NCBI GenBank assembly: GCA_951804985.1
Contig: OX638131.1
Location: forward strand, 1,116,001 to 1,180,000
Length of the DNA stretch: 64,000 nt
DNA from: Dryomyza anilis
Taxonomy: Eukaryota; Arthropoda; Insecta; Diptera; Dryomyzidae
Direction: 5' to 3'
The notes under the pieces are model-generated. The model saw only the letters and a list, made by a program, of their open reading frames with translations. It had not been told where the DNA came from and searched no databases. The position numbers and the translations under genes were made by a program. This document shows, in pieces, positions 34,709 to 46,386 of the stretch. Numbering within the stretch: the first letter of the stretch is position 1; the number at the start of each line of letters is the position of its first letter.

Positions 34709-36769
34709 GATGAATCAACATACAAAAGTTATCTGTTACAATTTTTTAACTTTGGACTGTATCACTGGAAAAAGTGGTATCTCTGGAAATAGTGGTCGGA
34801 AAAATATAAAAAAAATAGCCAAAATTTCATTGAAATCGAAGAGAGTGAGTTGCAAATCCTGGAAGATTTGGTGTGGATGAGGGATCGTATACGATTTGAA
34901 ATTTATATTTCAAAATTTTAATTTTAATTTTCGACATTTTAATTTTCGTCATTTTTTGATCCTACAAAAAAATGTTTTTGTATTTATAGTTTCAAAGATT
35001 TCTCGACATTTTTCGATACGGCCAAATATTTTTTCGATGTTTTAAGGCATTTAAAATTTCGACATTTTAAGGTTTCGACATTTTTTTTTCGACATATCTT
35101 ACGGATCCCAAAGTTAACACCCGGGTAGTTCGAATAACCTGGTTAATCGAAAGCATTAATATTAACCACAAAAACGTAGAATCTAAGTGGATATATCAAA
35201 AAAATAAAATATTTGGCTGCAATATTTGGATATTTTATTTGGTTGTTTAAAAAAGTCTGTCTTCAAATTCAAATATTCTGCAGCCCAAAACAAAAGTTTT
35301 TGCCAATTTCGGTTTACTTTTCATACCACTGTGCAAATCACTTAATGCAAATTGCACTCTAAAAGCAGATCTGAACACGTGATTCCAACGTATGGAATAA
35401 TTAAAAGTGTATTGCAATCATACTTACAGACAGACACACATTCAGACAGATAAATCTCCCATTAAAATAAATGAAAATGCTGCTGAAAACAGTGACTAAA
35501 AATGCGCTGATGTCGAAAAATAAAAACTAAAACGAAATGTGAGAAAACATTTGCTAAAAAAATGTTGTAGAAATTTTTAATCCTTTTCACATTTTTCTTA
35601 TTTATTTGTATCCACTATGCTATGCTATTGACTGAACTTAAATAAGAATCATTTGATATTTATTATTATCGGAAATAGAAACTGAGTATCTATAACTTGT
35701 AATACAGATGCGATTCGAAATAACAATAAAAATAATGCAACCATTAAATATTACTTTGCTGCATACGTTACTACTTCAGGTATCAAATTATATTTTTCCA
35801 CTGCACTTTCGAATGAATCAACCTGCCGTATACAATGGCACAGGACGAGGACACGAGGACAAGGATATCCATTGTTTCGCCAAACAAATAAATGTGGCGC
35901 ACAATGAAACAATGCGTTATGGAGAGTTTACAATGCAGCAAACAAAGCTCGGTTGCCATGCAGAAAAATCTAGCTTTTCATTGTTTTAAACTTGTGACAA
36001 TGCAGCTGGCAACGTTCTGCCGTTTGCTGTAACAGCCACCCCATCCATATGTTGTGGCAGAGCAACCTTTAATTATTAAATTCAATCTCTTAAATCATTC
36101 TGTCTGACTGCGTTGTTAAGTCGCAAATTGCAAATCAGTTCTAGCTGTAGCCCGACAAGTACTCTGACAAATATCCTGACAAATGCAACCGACAGACCCA
36201 GCGGCTCTGGCATTAAATGTTTCGTCTCTATCGCTCTATCCGACTGCTTTAATTGACGTTTGCAATTAAATAGACACCCAAGCGATATAATCTTCGTTTG
36301 GTTTGGAATTGTGAAATCCTTGCGGATGAATCCTGCATCCATCGCTCAGTCTACCGCCACTCAGAGCAAGCAACGCTGTAAAATGCTGTTGATTGAAAGG
36401 TTTTTGTTGCTGCTGCTGCGGTGCGGTGTGTTGGTTTTGTTCTCGCTAAATCTGGATTTTTCCATCCTCACAGAGCATCAGTTTTTGCCAGGAGAACTTG
36501 ATTGAACTGTGACATATCAAATGAAGTTTCAACATGAACGACCTCTTTGCACAATTTTCAAAGAACCGATAACGAGGACGCGAGAACCGTCAAAAGGTAC
36601 TAAATGCCTGTGTAATATAATTTTAGAAAATAAAACTCATTTTGAGAAGGAAACTCTAAAACTGAACAATGTGATTTCAAAATTTTTAAAAATGGTATAA
36701 AAAAATATTGGACATGTTCGAGTGCTTTGGGGTGCTAAAACTTACTAAAATTCTCGATGAAAACTGAAA
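34709..36769. other. mostly single-copy DNA; inverted TTTCGACATTTT repeats at 34920-35095
   Basis: 34920-35095 contains TTTTCGACATTTTAATTTTC and several variants, the reverse complement of the 33250-33410 repeats. 35700-36510 is more balanced in composition with short open frames on both strands but no motif or splice pair. Confidence 0.4.
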
Positions 36770-37420
36770 TTTCATCACATCGAAACTCACCACAACGAGA
36801 CGAACCTCAACGATACTCCTCACGCCAAAACTCACCACATCAAAAACTCACCATACCAAAACTCACCACACCAAAACTCACCACACCAAAACTCACCACA
36901 CCAAAAACTCACCATACCAAAACTCACCACACCAAACTCACCACAACAAACTCACCACACCAAAACTCACCACATCAAAAACTCACCACACCAAAACTCA
37001 CCACTTCAAACTCACCACAGCAAAACTCACCACACCAAAACTCACCACACCATAAACTCACCACACCAAAACTCACCACACCAAAACTCACCACACCAAA
37101 ATTCACCATACCAAAACTCACCACACCAAAAACTCACCACACCAAAAACTCACCACACCAAAAACTCACCACACCAAAACTCACCACATCAAAACTTACC
37201 ACATCAAAAACTCACCACACCAAAACTCACCACACCAAAACTCACCACACCAAAATTCACCATACCAAAACTCACCACACCAAAAACTCACCACACCAAA
37301 AACTCACCACACCAAAAACTCACCACACCAAAAACTCACCACACCAAAACTCACCACATCAAAACTTACCACATCAAAGCTCAACTCACCAAAACTCACC
37401 ATACTAAAATTTATATAAAA
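36770..37420 (-). repeat. 15-bp minisatellite (CCAAAACTCACCACA)n
   Basis: Some 43 units, 14-16 bp each, in the opposite orientation to 34318. A higher-order duplication is visible: the pattern from about 37098 to 37204 recurs from 37252 to 37374 with one extra 16-bp unit. The 216-codon HHTKTHHTK-like frame here is an artefact of a unit near a multiple of three. It carries no flanking element cassette. Confidence 0.95.
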
Positions 37421-38160
37421 CTTACGACTGCGGTGCAAAAAATTAAAATATCAAAAGTGCTGCTCAACATAAAAACATCAACATTGTCTGGAAGAACAAT
37501 TATCCGCTACAAAATTTGTCCGGGAATGTTTCGACAATGGGAAAATTTTCTCGGAAAAGAATTCTACGTGTAAGAATAATTCGGGAATGAATTGTCTTTG
37601 ACAAATCTTGCTTTGAAAGAATATTCTTTTTCTGTTGGTTACAACATTTTTTACTCCAATAAAAAAAATTTCGGTGAGAAGCATGGATCTTTGCTAGTAT
37701 CCAATATAAACTAAAATTTGAAATGATACTTATTTAAATGAAATCCTGAAATTTAAAGGAAATTTTCAAAAAATAGAAATTTTAATTGAATTTTATAATA
37801 AAATATTGTATTAAATTTTAAATGATAATCGTCATTTTCATGAATAATGCAAATTTTTTAAAACATTTCTTTAAATTGATAAAATTTAAACAATACAATA
37901 AAATAAATAAATAGCACATTAAAATGTAGAAATTACTGACATTTGATGCAATTTATTTTTCTTATTTAAATAAAATAAACTTTTGACTGGTTTTGGGTTT
38001 GTGTTTGTGCAAAAACGAAGGCAACAAAACGAATCCTTTGAGAAGCGTTGTGTTTTGTGTGATTTTAAATATTGACTTGAATGTTTTTTGTGTGCATTGC
38101 CAGTCATTGTCATTCAATGCGGTTGGCAGCAGCAGCATTTGAGATTAAACAGGAAGTGTT
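37421..38160. other. spacer with traces of the GAAGAATTCT-type repeat
   Basis: 37480-37600 has GGAAGAACAATTATCCG, CGGGAATGTTTCGACAATGG and CGGAAAAGAATTCTACG, like the array at 41.5 kb in reverse. The rest is AT-rich. Confidence 0.45.
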
Positions 38161-39472
38161 TACTTGCGCGTGTGTCTGTGCCTGTGAGTGTGTGTATGTG
38201 TGTGTGTCACTCTGACTATGGCTGTGTGCGTTTGCAATTGTGAGCTCTGTTTGCACTGTAACTCAAATAATTGTTTAAATTCTGTATTCAGAGCACAATG
38301 TGCAGGAATTGTGTAACAATGTTTCGGATTTAATTTCAGCACACAATATTAAAGATTTTCCATCACCACATAGAGCACTTTAACAGAGTCTTTCGAGGTG
38401 TATACAATACTGAAAATACTTTAAAATTACTCAAAGAATTAAAAACCGCACAACACTTCTCATGATAAACGTCCCGTCAATTTTCGCATCGATGCCCTGT
38501 AGGCTGTAATCACTGCTGCACTGTGATATCCTTGTTTGTACTGCTGCTGCCTATTAGAAGGATAATGGACACGTTTAAGTGGATTTCAGCGCCGCCCTGC
38601 AGCCGCGGCATTAACTTCGTTTAGAATCCATTTTGAAGTTGGCCGCAGGACATATTTACTTTATGTGACAAGTGATGGCAACGCCTCTCTGCTTTTTACA
38701 AATTTAATTGAATATCAAATATTTAATCAGAATCCGCAGAAAATCCGGCAAAAACCAATTAACGACCGACAGTACAAAAAAAAATGAAATCCGCTTTCGA
38801 GGGCAGCACGCAAAACATGCCACGAATGGCCACGAAGTTGTATATGACAGGCACACGAGTCAACTGAAGCTGGCAATGCTGATTTTTTCGAATCCTTTAA
38901 TGCACTCAGCACACTTCATGCAAATGAATCTACAAATTCGATGCTGTTGCGATTTTCGTCGATTCTCATTAAAAAAAAACACTAAAAATGAAAAATAAAT
39001 TCTGCATTAAGTTCATTCAACAACAACCAAATTAATGCCAATGCAATGAAGTGTCAGAGGCGGAAATTCGTTTTTTTTCCATTACATATTTATTTGCATA
39101 AAATATGAATTTAATATTTTTTTGTAAATTTTTAATATATATCATATTTTTTGTGTGGCAACAACAAACATTTTTAATTGCATCAGTTTAATTAATTTCT
39201 ACAATTTTTCGGCTTAATTGATTTTTATGTACGTGCTTAAAATGCACAACAATAGGTACTTTTATTTGTGGAGGTGGCAACATCAATAATTTTTGCATAT
39301 TTAATGAGCAAATTATGTAATTTGAGCAATTTATTTATTTATTTTGATGTTGCTCAAATTAATACCACAGACAGCAGCTGCAGCTTTATTTGATTTAATT
39401 TTCAATTTAAATTTTAGCAATTAAGAGTTCGAAGGGGTTTCGCAAATATTTAAAAAATTTCAATGTTTACTC
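38161..39472. other. single-copy non-coding DNA with (GT)n
   Basis: (GT)n-rich at 38165-38232. 38460-38900 is GC-richer with open frames on both strands. Nothing recognised. Confidence 0.4.
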
Positions 39473-40017
39473 GCTGCAGGCCACACAGTGAGTTTTGGTT
39501 TTTTCAAAATATGTACCAAAAGTTCTACACCATTTACAAATGTAATTCAGAAAAGATCTATTGAAATTCAAAAAACATCAATTGATATTTATAAATTCCG
39601 TTTGAAATTCAAAAGATGTCAACTGAAATTCAGACATTGATATTGAATTCTAATTGAAATTCAGAATTACATTTCTAAATGGTAAAAATTACCCCTGTTA
39701 TGTTAGATATTAGGCATCTGCAGAAATGTATTTGAAGTTCTCTCTGCAGGCCACACAGTGAGTTTTGGTTTTTTCAAAATATGTACCAAAAGTTCTACAC
39801 CATTTACAAATGTAATTCAGAAAAGATCTATTGAAATTCAAAAGACATCAATTGATATTTATAAATTCCGTTTGAAATTCAAAAGATGTCAATTGAAATT
39901 CAGACATTGATATTGAATTCTAATTGAAATTCAGAATTACATTTCTAAATGGTAAAAATTACCCCTGTTATGTTAGATATTAGGCATCTGCAGAAATGTA
40001 TTTGAAGTTCTCTCTGC
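39473..40017 (+). repeat. 270-bp tandem duplication, near identical
   Basis: Unit 1 (39473-39742) and unit 2 (39743-40017) both begin CTGCAGGCCACACAGTGAGT and continue in register; by eye they differ at two or three positions only (for example AAAAAACATC versus AAAAGACATC and GTCAACTGAA versus GTCAATTGAA). The interior begins TCTACACCATTTACAAATG, as does the 14.8 kb array. Confidence 0.95.
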
Positions 40018-41509
40018 AAAATATGCACTACTACACTCTACAGTATTGAGTGCATTTTGCAATGACAGTCGACAGTATTATAGTGAAGTCTCTCCAGCGA
40101 CTATACTTCACTGCAGTATTTGATTCATTTGTGTCAAGTAGTGTCAAGACATATTTTTCAAAACAATTAATAAATCGAAAAACAAAATTAAATGACACTA
40201 TTATCGCTAAAAATTCAACAATTACAGTGAGTGAGCGCAACAAGTAATGAGTGAGAAGTCGAACATTGAAAGCAACAACAAATATGCCTCTCGTCGTTCG
40301 ACGGCAGTAATGTTGTTGTTGGTATTTATAAAAAATACAACAAACTTTATTTAAAAAAAATTGTTAACAAAAATGTTGTAAGACAAAAAGAACGCATTGA
40401 TCAAAAAAGCAAGATATCCCACAATAAAATTAAATAAGAAAAAAATTCTGCTCGATTTATAAAATATACTTAATATATGATTTTCTTATACCTTTAACGT
40501 TTTTTCTATATTTCAATATTAATAAAAAATCCTTAGAGTAAGAATGATAAAAAAAATGTAAAATGCACTGAGTAGTCAATGTTATAAGCAGTTCATTTTA
40601 GTATTTGAACTTTTATTGCACATCATTATAGCCCTCTTCGCTGCAACTACGTCTTGTTTGTATTTTGTTTTGACACTACTTGTTCTTTGTTGTTGTGGGC
40701 AACACATTCATTTGATTTTCAAGCACAGTGTCGGTGACAGTAAATGTTTTGAAATAAAAGGAATGTCTTAAATTGGTTTTCAAATTCATTTTTGTAGATG
40801 TCTAGTAGACATGATCAATATAAATTTGAAAAAAATTTGTTTAAAGTTCAAAAAACTTAACATCGCTAAATAAGATATAAACCTTCGGTTATAAAAATAT
40901 CAACAAATCTTAGTACAGATATTAATTTTTGAAAAAAAAAATCCTAAAAACCAGCTTTGGAGTAATTCTTTTTTTAATTTTAGCATTTTCATTATAGCTT
41001 TTTTCAAACGCTTGAAAAGGTTCCGCATTAATTTAAATTGAGTTTTTTTATGAATTCGTTCAGAACAATTTTATTATCAATAAAGTACTGTAAAATATGA
41101 AATGGAATTTTTCTAAGTAAATAAAAAATGATTGTAATTCTATTGAAATTGTTGATATTTCTGCAAACAGTACCAAATCCTGAATACCAAATTCAAATAA
41201 ACAGCCGTAATATTTGAATGCAATAAAATAAATGGCAAACGTGACGCATCACAATTTCCAGGGATAAACGATAGTGGCCAATGGTATATTTTGGGTCTTT
41301 TTCCATTTTTCACGAAGCTTAATTTGTGACGCGCAGGCACGTTTCCTAAGTAAGTTTCAATGAATTTGCAAATAGTAGATACAAAACAATTCAAACCGAA
41401 TAGTGCTATGTATTAGACAAGTGTGTAACTTATTTAAGTTGATGAAGTACAAACTCAAAGAACTATCAATGTATTGTAAATATAAATAATTTATAACATG
41501 GACAATTAT
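40018..41509. other. AT-rich spacer
   Basis: Nothing recognised; 40020-40260 is slightly richer in GC and has overlapping short frames on both strands. Confidence 0.4.
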
Positions 41510-42915
41510 GCCACATACCATTCCTTCACTGCCAATTATTCCCCGGAAAACTCTTGCCAAACAAATGCCTCAGAGATATATTTCCTCGGAGAATTCTTCA
41601 TCGAAACATTTCTTCCTCGAGACAATTCTTACTCGGTACAATTCTTGCTCGACACAATTCTTCCTCGAGACAATTCATCCTTATGACAATTCTTCCTGTA
41701 GACATTTCTTCCTTGTGACAATTCTTCCTCGAAACAATCCTTCTACATCAATTATGTCCTTTTCGTGATAGAATTCCCCGGAGTATTCTTCATCGAGAAC
41801 ATTTTTCCTTCAGCCAATCCTATTACATCAATTATTGCCCGACCAATTTTTCTCTAAAGAAAATTCCTTCGTAACATAAATTTTTCCCTGACAATTCCCA
41901 GTCAATTCTTCCTCAAAACAATTTCTACTCCAGAAAATTTTTCTCTGAAACAATTCTTCCCCGAAAAATTATTCGCCAAAAAAAAAAAAATTACTTCCAC
42001 GAGTAATTATTTTCTGAACAAATGAGACAATTCCTACATAATTTTGCGCCATGCCAATTCTTTCCTGATACTCTACCATGAACAATTTTTCCTCTCGACA
42101 ATTTATCTCCGCGACGACATTTAATAATAATAATAGTTTGGCACTACAGTCCTATAAGAACTTAGGCCAAGGTCTCTCACCATTTTGAGCTGTGCGTGTT
42201 ATATTTGTACTCAAAGTGTGGGACCTACATTTTATTGCCGAATCCGAACGGCGGGTGAGAGCTTTTCATAAGCAATTTTTACTCTCGTAGGTCTGCCATT
42301 TACTGCCGAGGGTAGCGCGGTATAGAAAAATGTTGTAAGGTCCAGGCTTGAACCGGGGACATTTCTGCTCGCAGTCCAACGCACTAACCACTGAGCTACC
42401 GCGGCTACACCCGGTCATTTACCTTGAGATAATTTTTCAACAGACTAAATCTATAATTCTTGCATGATACATTTTCCCTGATACAATTTTTCTACCGATC
42501 ATAATTTCACGGACAATTCTACGAAACAATGACCCCCGGCAATTATTCCCCAAAACAATTCTCTCAAGACAACTATTCCCTGATATATCTCTCCCGAAAA
42601 AATCTTGTTCCGGACAATTCTTCCCCAAGTCAATGCCCTGAGTCATTGTTTGCTCTCGACAATTTTTCTACTATATAATTTTCCCCGCACAATTACTCTT
42701 CGAGACAATTTTTACACGAAAAATTATTTGATGGAATACTTTCTCCGACTCAATTCCTCCCCGTAAATGTCTTTCTTAAGAAAATTTTATTTTGAAACAA
42801 TTATTCCCAGATACAATTATTTCCTACGACACAATTTTTCCTGATATAATTTCCACGGAGTATAATTCTGTGAACAATTCTACCCCATATAATATTTTTC
42901 CGAGAAAATCTCCGA
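41510..42915. repeat. degenerate 16-bp minisatellite (GACAATTCTTCCTCGA)n
   Basis: Units such as GAGACAATTCTTACTCGG, GACACAATTCTTCCTCGA and GACAATTTTTCCTCTCGA repeat for about 1.4 kb, highly diverged. A SINE interrupts it at 42122-42408. The same phrase in cleaner form (GTAGAATTCTTCCCCG) occurs inside the elements at 49.8 kb and 61.8 kb, so this may be an old expanded relic of that element. Confidence 0.85.
42122..42408 (-). mobile_element. tRNA-derived SINE, copy 3 (full length)
   Basis: On the reverse strand the head reads GCGGTAGCTCAGTGGTTAGT (excellent A box) and GGTTCAAGCCT (B box one or two changes from consensus), without the 30-bp duplication of copy 1. The body ends AACTATTATTATTATTA. 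This is the best reference copy of the family here, inserted inside the 16-bp minisatellite. Confidence 0.88.
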
Positions 42916-43350
42916 TATTCATTTCAATATAAGCATTTATGATAGGAATTTTCAGGAATAGTATTAAAAAGAAAATACTTTTATTAGTACCTGGTAGTTG
43001 TTTTAGTTAAAACCAAAAAATTTTAAATTTTCTCTATAGCCGAATTTCCCATTTATCGAAAAGTTTCGTTTTCGCAATATTCATATTGCAGCATAAACAT
43101 TTTTGCAACTTTTTGTCAGCGAATAGAAAAAATTTATCGCTGCTCCGCACAGATCCTTGAAGTGCGCAGATCCTTGAGGATGATTTGCTGCCGCAGGTAT
43201 TCGAAATGATGCCGCGTAGCTTTTGTGTTTTTCAACAAATTACCTCATAACTCAGACCCACACACAACATTGCCAAACACAGCCATCCAGAGACACTTGA
43301 ACTCACGAATAGACCTAAACAAATTATCCTTTTTACTGTTATTATTGCAG

Positions 43351-43458
43351 GCAATTTATTCAAGAAAATTGAAATACAAAACACGTGGCTTCAGTTGTCT
43401 CTCGAGTGCCATTTATGCTCGCCAGGACTGGGTGCTCCGCTCAAAGGATAACAACTGA
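43351..43458 (+). other. candidate terminal exon (weak)
   Basis: Acceptor-like TTTTTACTGTTATTATTGCAG is followed by 35 open codons to a TGA, AIYSRKLKYKTRGFSCLSSA then IYARQDWVLRSKDNN. The acceptor is good but the peptide is unrecognised and nothing else supports it. Confidence 0.15.
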
Positions 43459-43897
43459 AGCCTTGCAATAATATTATTGTTGTGTCCTTGCTGGCTAAAA
43501 GTCCTTTATTGCGTTGGCTGCTTTGCTATTTTCTGCTATTTGCGCAACGGATATTAGAGCAAAAAAAAAAGGAAATTACAAAGATCCTTGTCATGCAGAA
43601 AGGACATGCTGTGCTCATCAGGTAGCCTTAATCTGTGGCCGATCTTTTGATTAACATGGCAGCCATTGCCATTGCCAGTGGCAGCAACAAGGAGCCACAA
43701 CGTAATATTGTCCAGCACACAGACAGGACATTAGCCAGGGATGCTAATGAAGCAAACGAATTCAGCTGCTTCTCTACTTTTTATTGCTACTCTGCATCGT
43801 GGCGTCAGGCGACGTTAATACCTGGCGAATGCTCATAAATTTAATTAGCTTTCCTTTGATATGTTTTATTATGTGTAATAATGTCAGCTCCTTAAAG

Positions 43898-43932
43898 CCT
43901 TCCTGCCTTCCTGCCTTCCTGCCTGCCTGCCA
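43898..43932. repeat. (CCTTCCTG)n short tandem repeat
   Basis: Three CCTTCCTG units followed by CCTG units, read directly. Confidence 0.9.
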
Positions 43933-44617
43933 CCAGTCGCCACAATGTTGTGGCAGTAACAGCAGCAGCATAAGAAACATCCGAGGCTCCAGGACATGCG
44001 GCAGCGCCCTCGTTTTCCGTTCACGAAATGACGCGTGAAGCGATTAAAACACTAATTAAACATATTCGCGCATAATGCTTAATGACAAAATTATAATTCC
44101 AGCAGACGCAGAAGAAGAAGCGTCTTTGGCGGAAGCAGCGACGCAATTAAGCGCACCACTGCCAACAAAAATCTAATTAAAATTCCGCTGCGTACGTTTT
44201 TCTTTCTGGGTTCTGCGACGCGACGCAACGCAACGCAACCGAACTGGAAGAAACCCCAGAAGCGCAACACATTCGAACTCGGCAGTATTCGGAAGCATCC
44301 AACGCCATCGTCACCGGCATCGCTGCCGGCCAGTAATACACATCGACTATACAGTACAACCAGAGAAAGAGGCAGCTCATTTCGTTATATGGTAGAACTA
44401 GTAAAAAAAAAAACATCCAGCTAGCTGAAAATTTGTTTCTAAATATAAAGGAGAAACATAGTTTATATGAAAATATTTTATATTTAAATATTATGGACAT
44501 TTTTGGATATCCATCGTCATTGTACAATTATCATCTCACAATTATCAACTCATCTACAGTGCTGAATATTGTGTACAATTAAAAATTCAAAATTCATGTT
44601 AAAAATTAAAAAAAAAA

Positions 44618-45243
44618 CGAGTTGGGAAAGTTAGGTCACATGGGGCGGATTTTTATAGTCGGTCGGGCCCGACTATGGAATACCCTACACCTTTGGTGGG
44701 GATATTAACCCTCAGAATATTATTCATATGTCAGAAATGTACGTCTTATATCCCCATAAATTAAAAAAATTATATAAAATATAAAAAACTAAAAAAAATA
44801 AATTTGAAAAATGTAATTGGGCGGACCTCGCCTATATTTAAAATTTTGAAAGGCTAATATTTCATAGATTTGATTTTAATAATTTACGGATCAAATTTCC
44901 ACTATGAAAACCCGGGAAATAATGAAAAAAAAAAGTGGGCGGATCACGCCCATTTTTGGACCACATATTTTTAGGTGAATTCTAACAATACGTTTTAAAT
45001 TTTATAAATATACCTTTAATACTTTTCGAGTTATTAGTTCCGAAAGAGTTATATAAAAGTGACTTGTATGGGAGGTGGGCGTGTCCGTTGACCGATTTGG
45101 CTCATTTTCAAACTCAGTTCCTACTTTTGGCTAAAATATATTGAGACGAAATTTCATCGCATTCTGATCAGTATTTCTCAAGTTATTCTGTATTCGGACA
45201 GCAAGACAGCAAGACAGCAAGACAGCAAGACAGCAAGACAGCA

Positions 45244-45283
<40 letters not shown>

Positions 45284-45419
45284 GGACATGGCTAAACGGA
45301 CTCGTTTAGTGATGCTGATCAAGAATATATATACTTTTCCATACCGGACACGCCTCCTAAGGAGCGTTACAATATATGCACAAAGTTAATATACCCTGTA
45401 CCTCATAGGTGTAGGGTAT
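44618..45419 (+). mobile_element. mini-me/DINE-like subfamily A, full copy 3
   Basis: Full copy with both end hairpins. Relative to copy 1 it lacks a 19-bp internal duplication near the start (TAAGTTCGGTCACATGGGG) and part of the AATATT-rich segment that follows; it has six octamers and about eight GACA units. It faces copy 4 across a 106-bp spacer. Confidence 0.88.
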
Positions 45420-45525
45420 TATAAATGATGCATTTTTAAAGTTGAAATAGATTTACATTTTTTTATTAATATTTGGCATTTTTAAAATATATTTGGTGAC
45501 TTTTCGTTCTACAACGACTATTTTT

Positions 45526-45662
45526 TATACCCTACACCTATGAGGTACAGGGTATATTAACTTTGTGCATATATTGTAACGCCCCTTAGGAGGCGTGTCC
45601 GGTATGGAAAAGTATATATAATCTTGATCAGCATCACTACCCGAGTCCGTTTAGCCATGTCC

Positions 45663-45698
<36 letters not shown>

Positions 45699-46386
45699 TG
45701 CTGTCTTGCTGTCTTGCTGTCTTGCTGTCTTGCTGTCCGAATACAGAATAACTTGAGAAATACTGATCAGAATGCGATGAAATTTCGTCTCAATATATTT
45801 TAGCCAAAAGTAGGAACTGAGTTTGAAAATGAGCAAAATCGGTCAACGGACACGCCCACCTCCCATACAAGTCACTTTTATATAACTCTTTCGAAACTAA
45901 TATTTCGAAAAGTATTCAAGGTATAGTTATAAAATTTAAAAGGTATTGTTAGAATTTACCTAAAAATATGTGGTCAAAAAATGGGCGTGATCCGCCCACT
46001 TTTTTTTTTCATTATATCCCGGGGTTTTCATAGTAAAAATTTGATCCGTAAATTATTAAAATCAAATCTATGAAATATTAGCCTATCAAAATTTTAAATA
46101 TAGGCGTGGTCCGCCCAATTATATTTTTCAATTTTTTTTTTAGTTTTTTATACTTTATATATTTTTTTTTGAATTTATGGGGATATAAGACGTAAATTTC
46201 TGATATATGAATAATATTCTGAGGTTCAGCATAATTAAAAATTTAAAATTAAGGTATACAATTAAATATTCCTCATTAATATCTCCACCAAAGGTGTAGG
46301 GTATTCCATAGTCGGGCCCGACCGACTATAAAAATCCGCCCCATGTGACCGAACTTACCCATGTGACCTAACTTTCCCAACTCGTT
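45526..46386 (-). mobile_element. mini-me/DINE-like subfamily A, full copy 4
   Basis: Reverse-strand full copy from TATACCCTACACCTATGAGG to TTTCCCAACTCGTTT. Five octamers and about seven GTCT units. It keeps the 19-bp duplication that copy 3 lacks, so the pair did not arise by simple inverted duplication without later change. Confidence 0.88.

Larger units (their letters stand above)
42916..44617. other. single-copy DNA, GC-richer from 43.1 kb
   Basis: Contains (CCTTCCTG)n at 43898-43932, a GCGACGCAACGCAACGC run at 44215-44240, a short duplication of GCAGATCCTTGA at 43149/43166, and the weak exon candidate at 43351. No gene identified. Confidence 0.4.

Noticed and set aside
36757..37407. 216-codon frame rich in HTKTHHT, the longest in the window
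   Set aside because: Translation of the 15-bp minisatellite; frame changes follow 14- and 16-bp units.
36770..37420. CRISPR-like regular repeats
   Set aside because: Units are directly adjacent with no unique spacers, in a eukaryotic repeat-rich setting.
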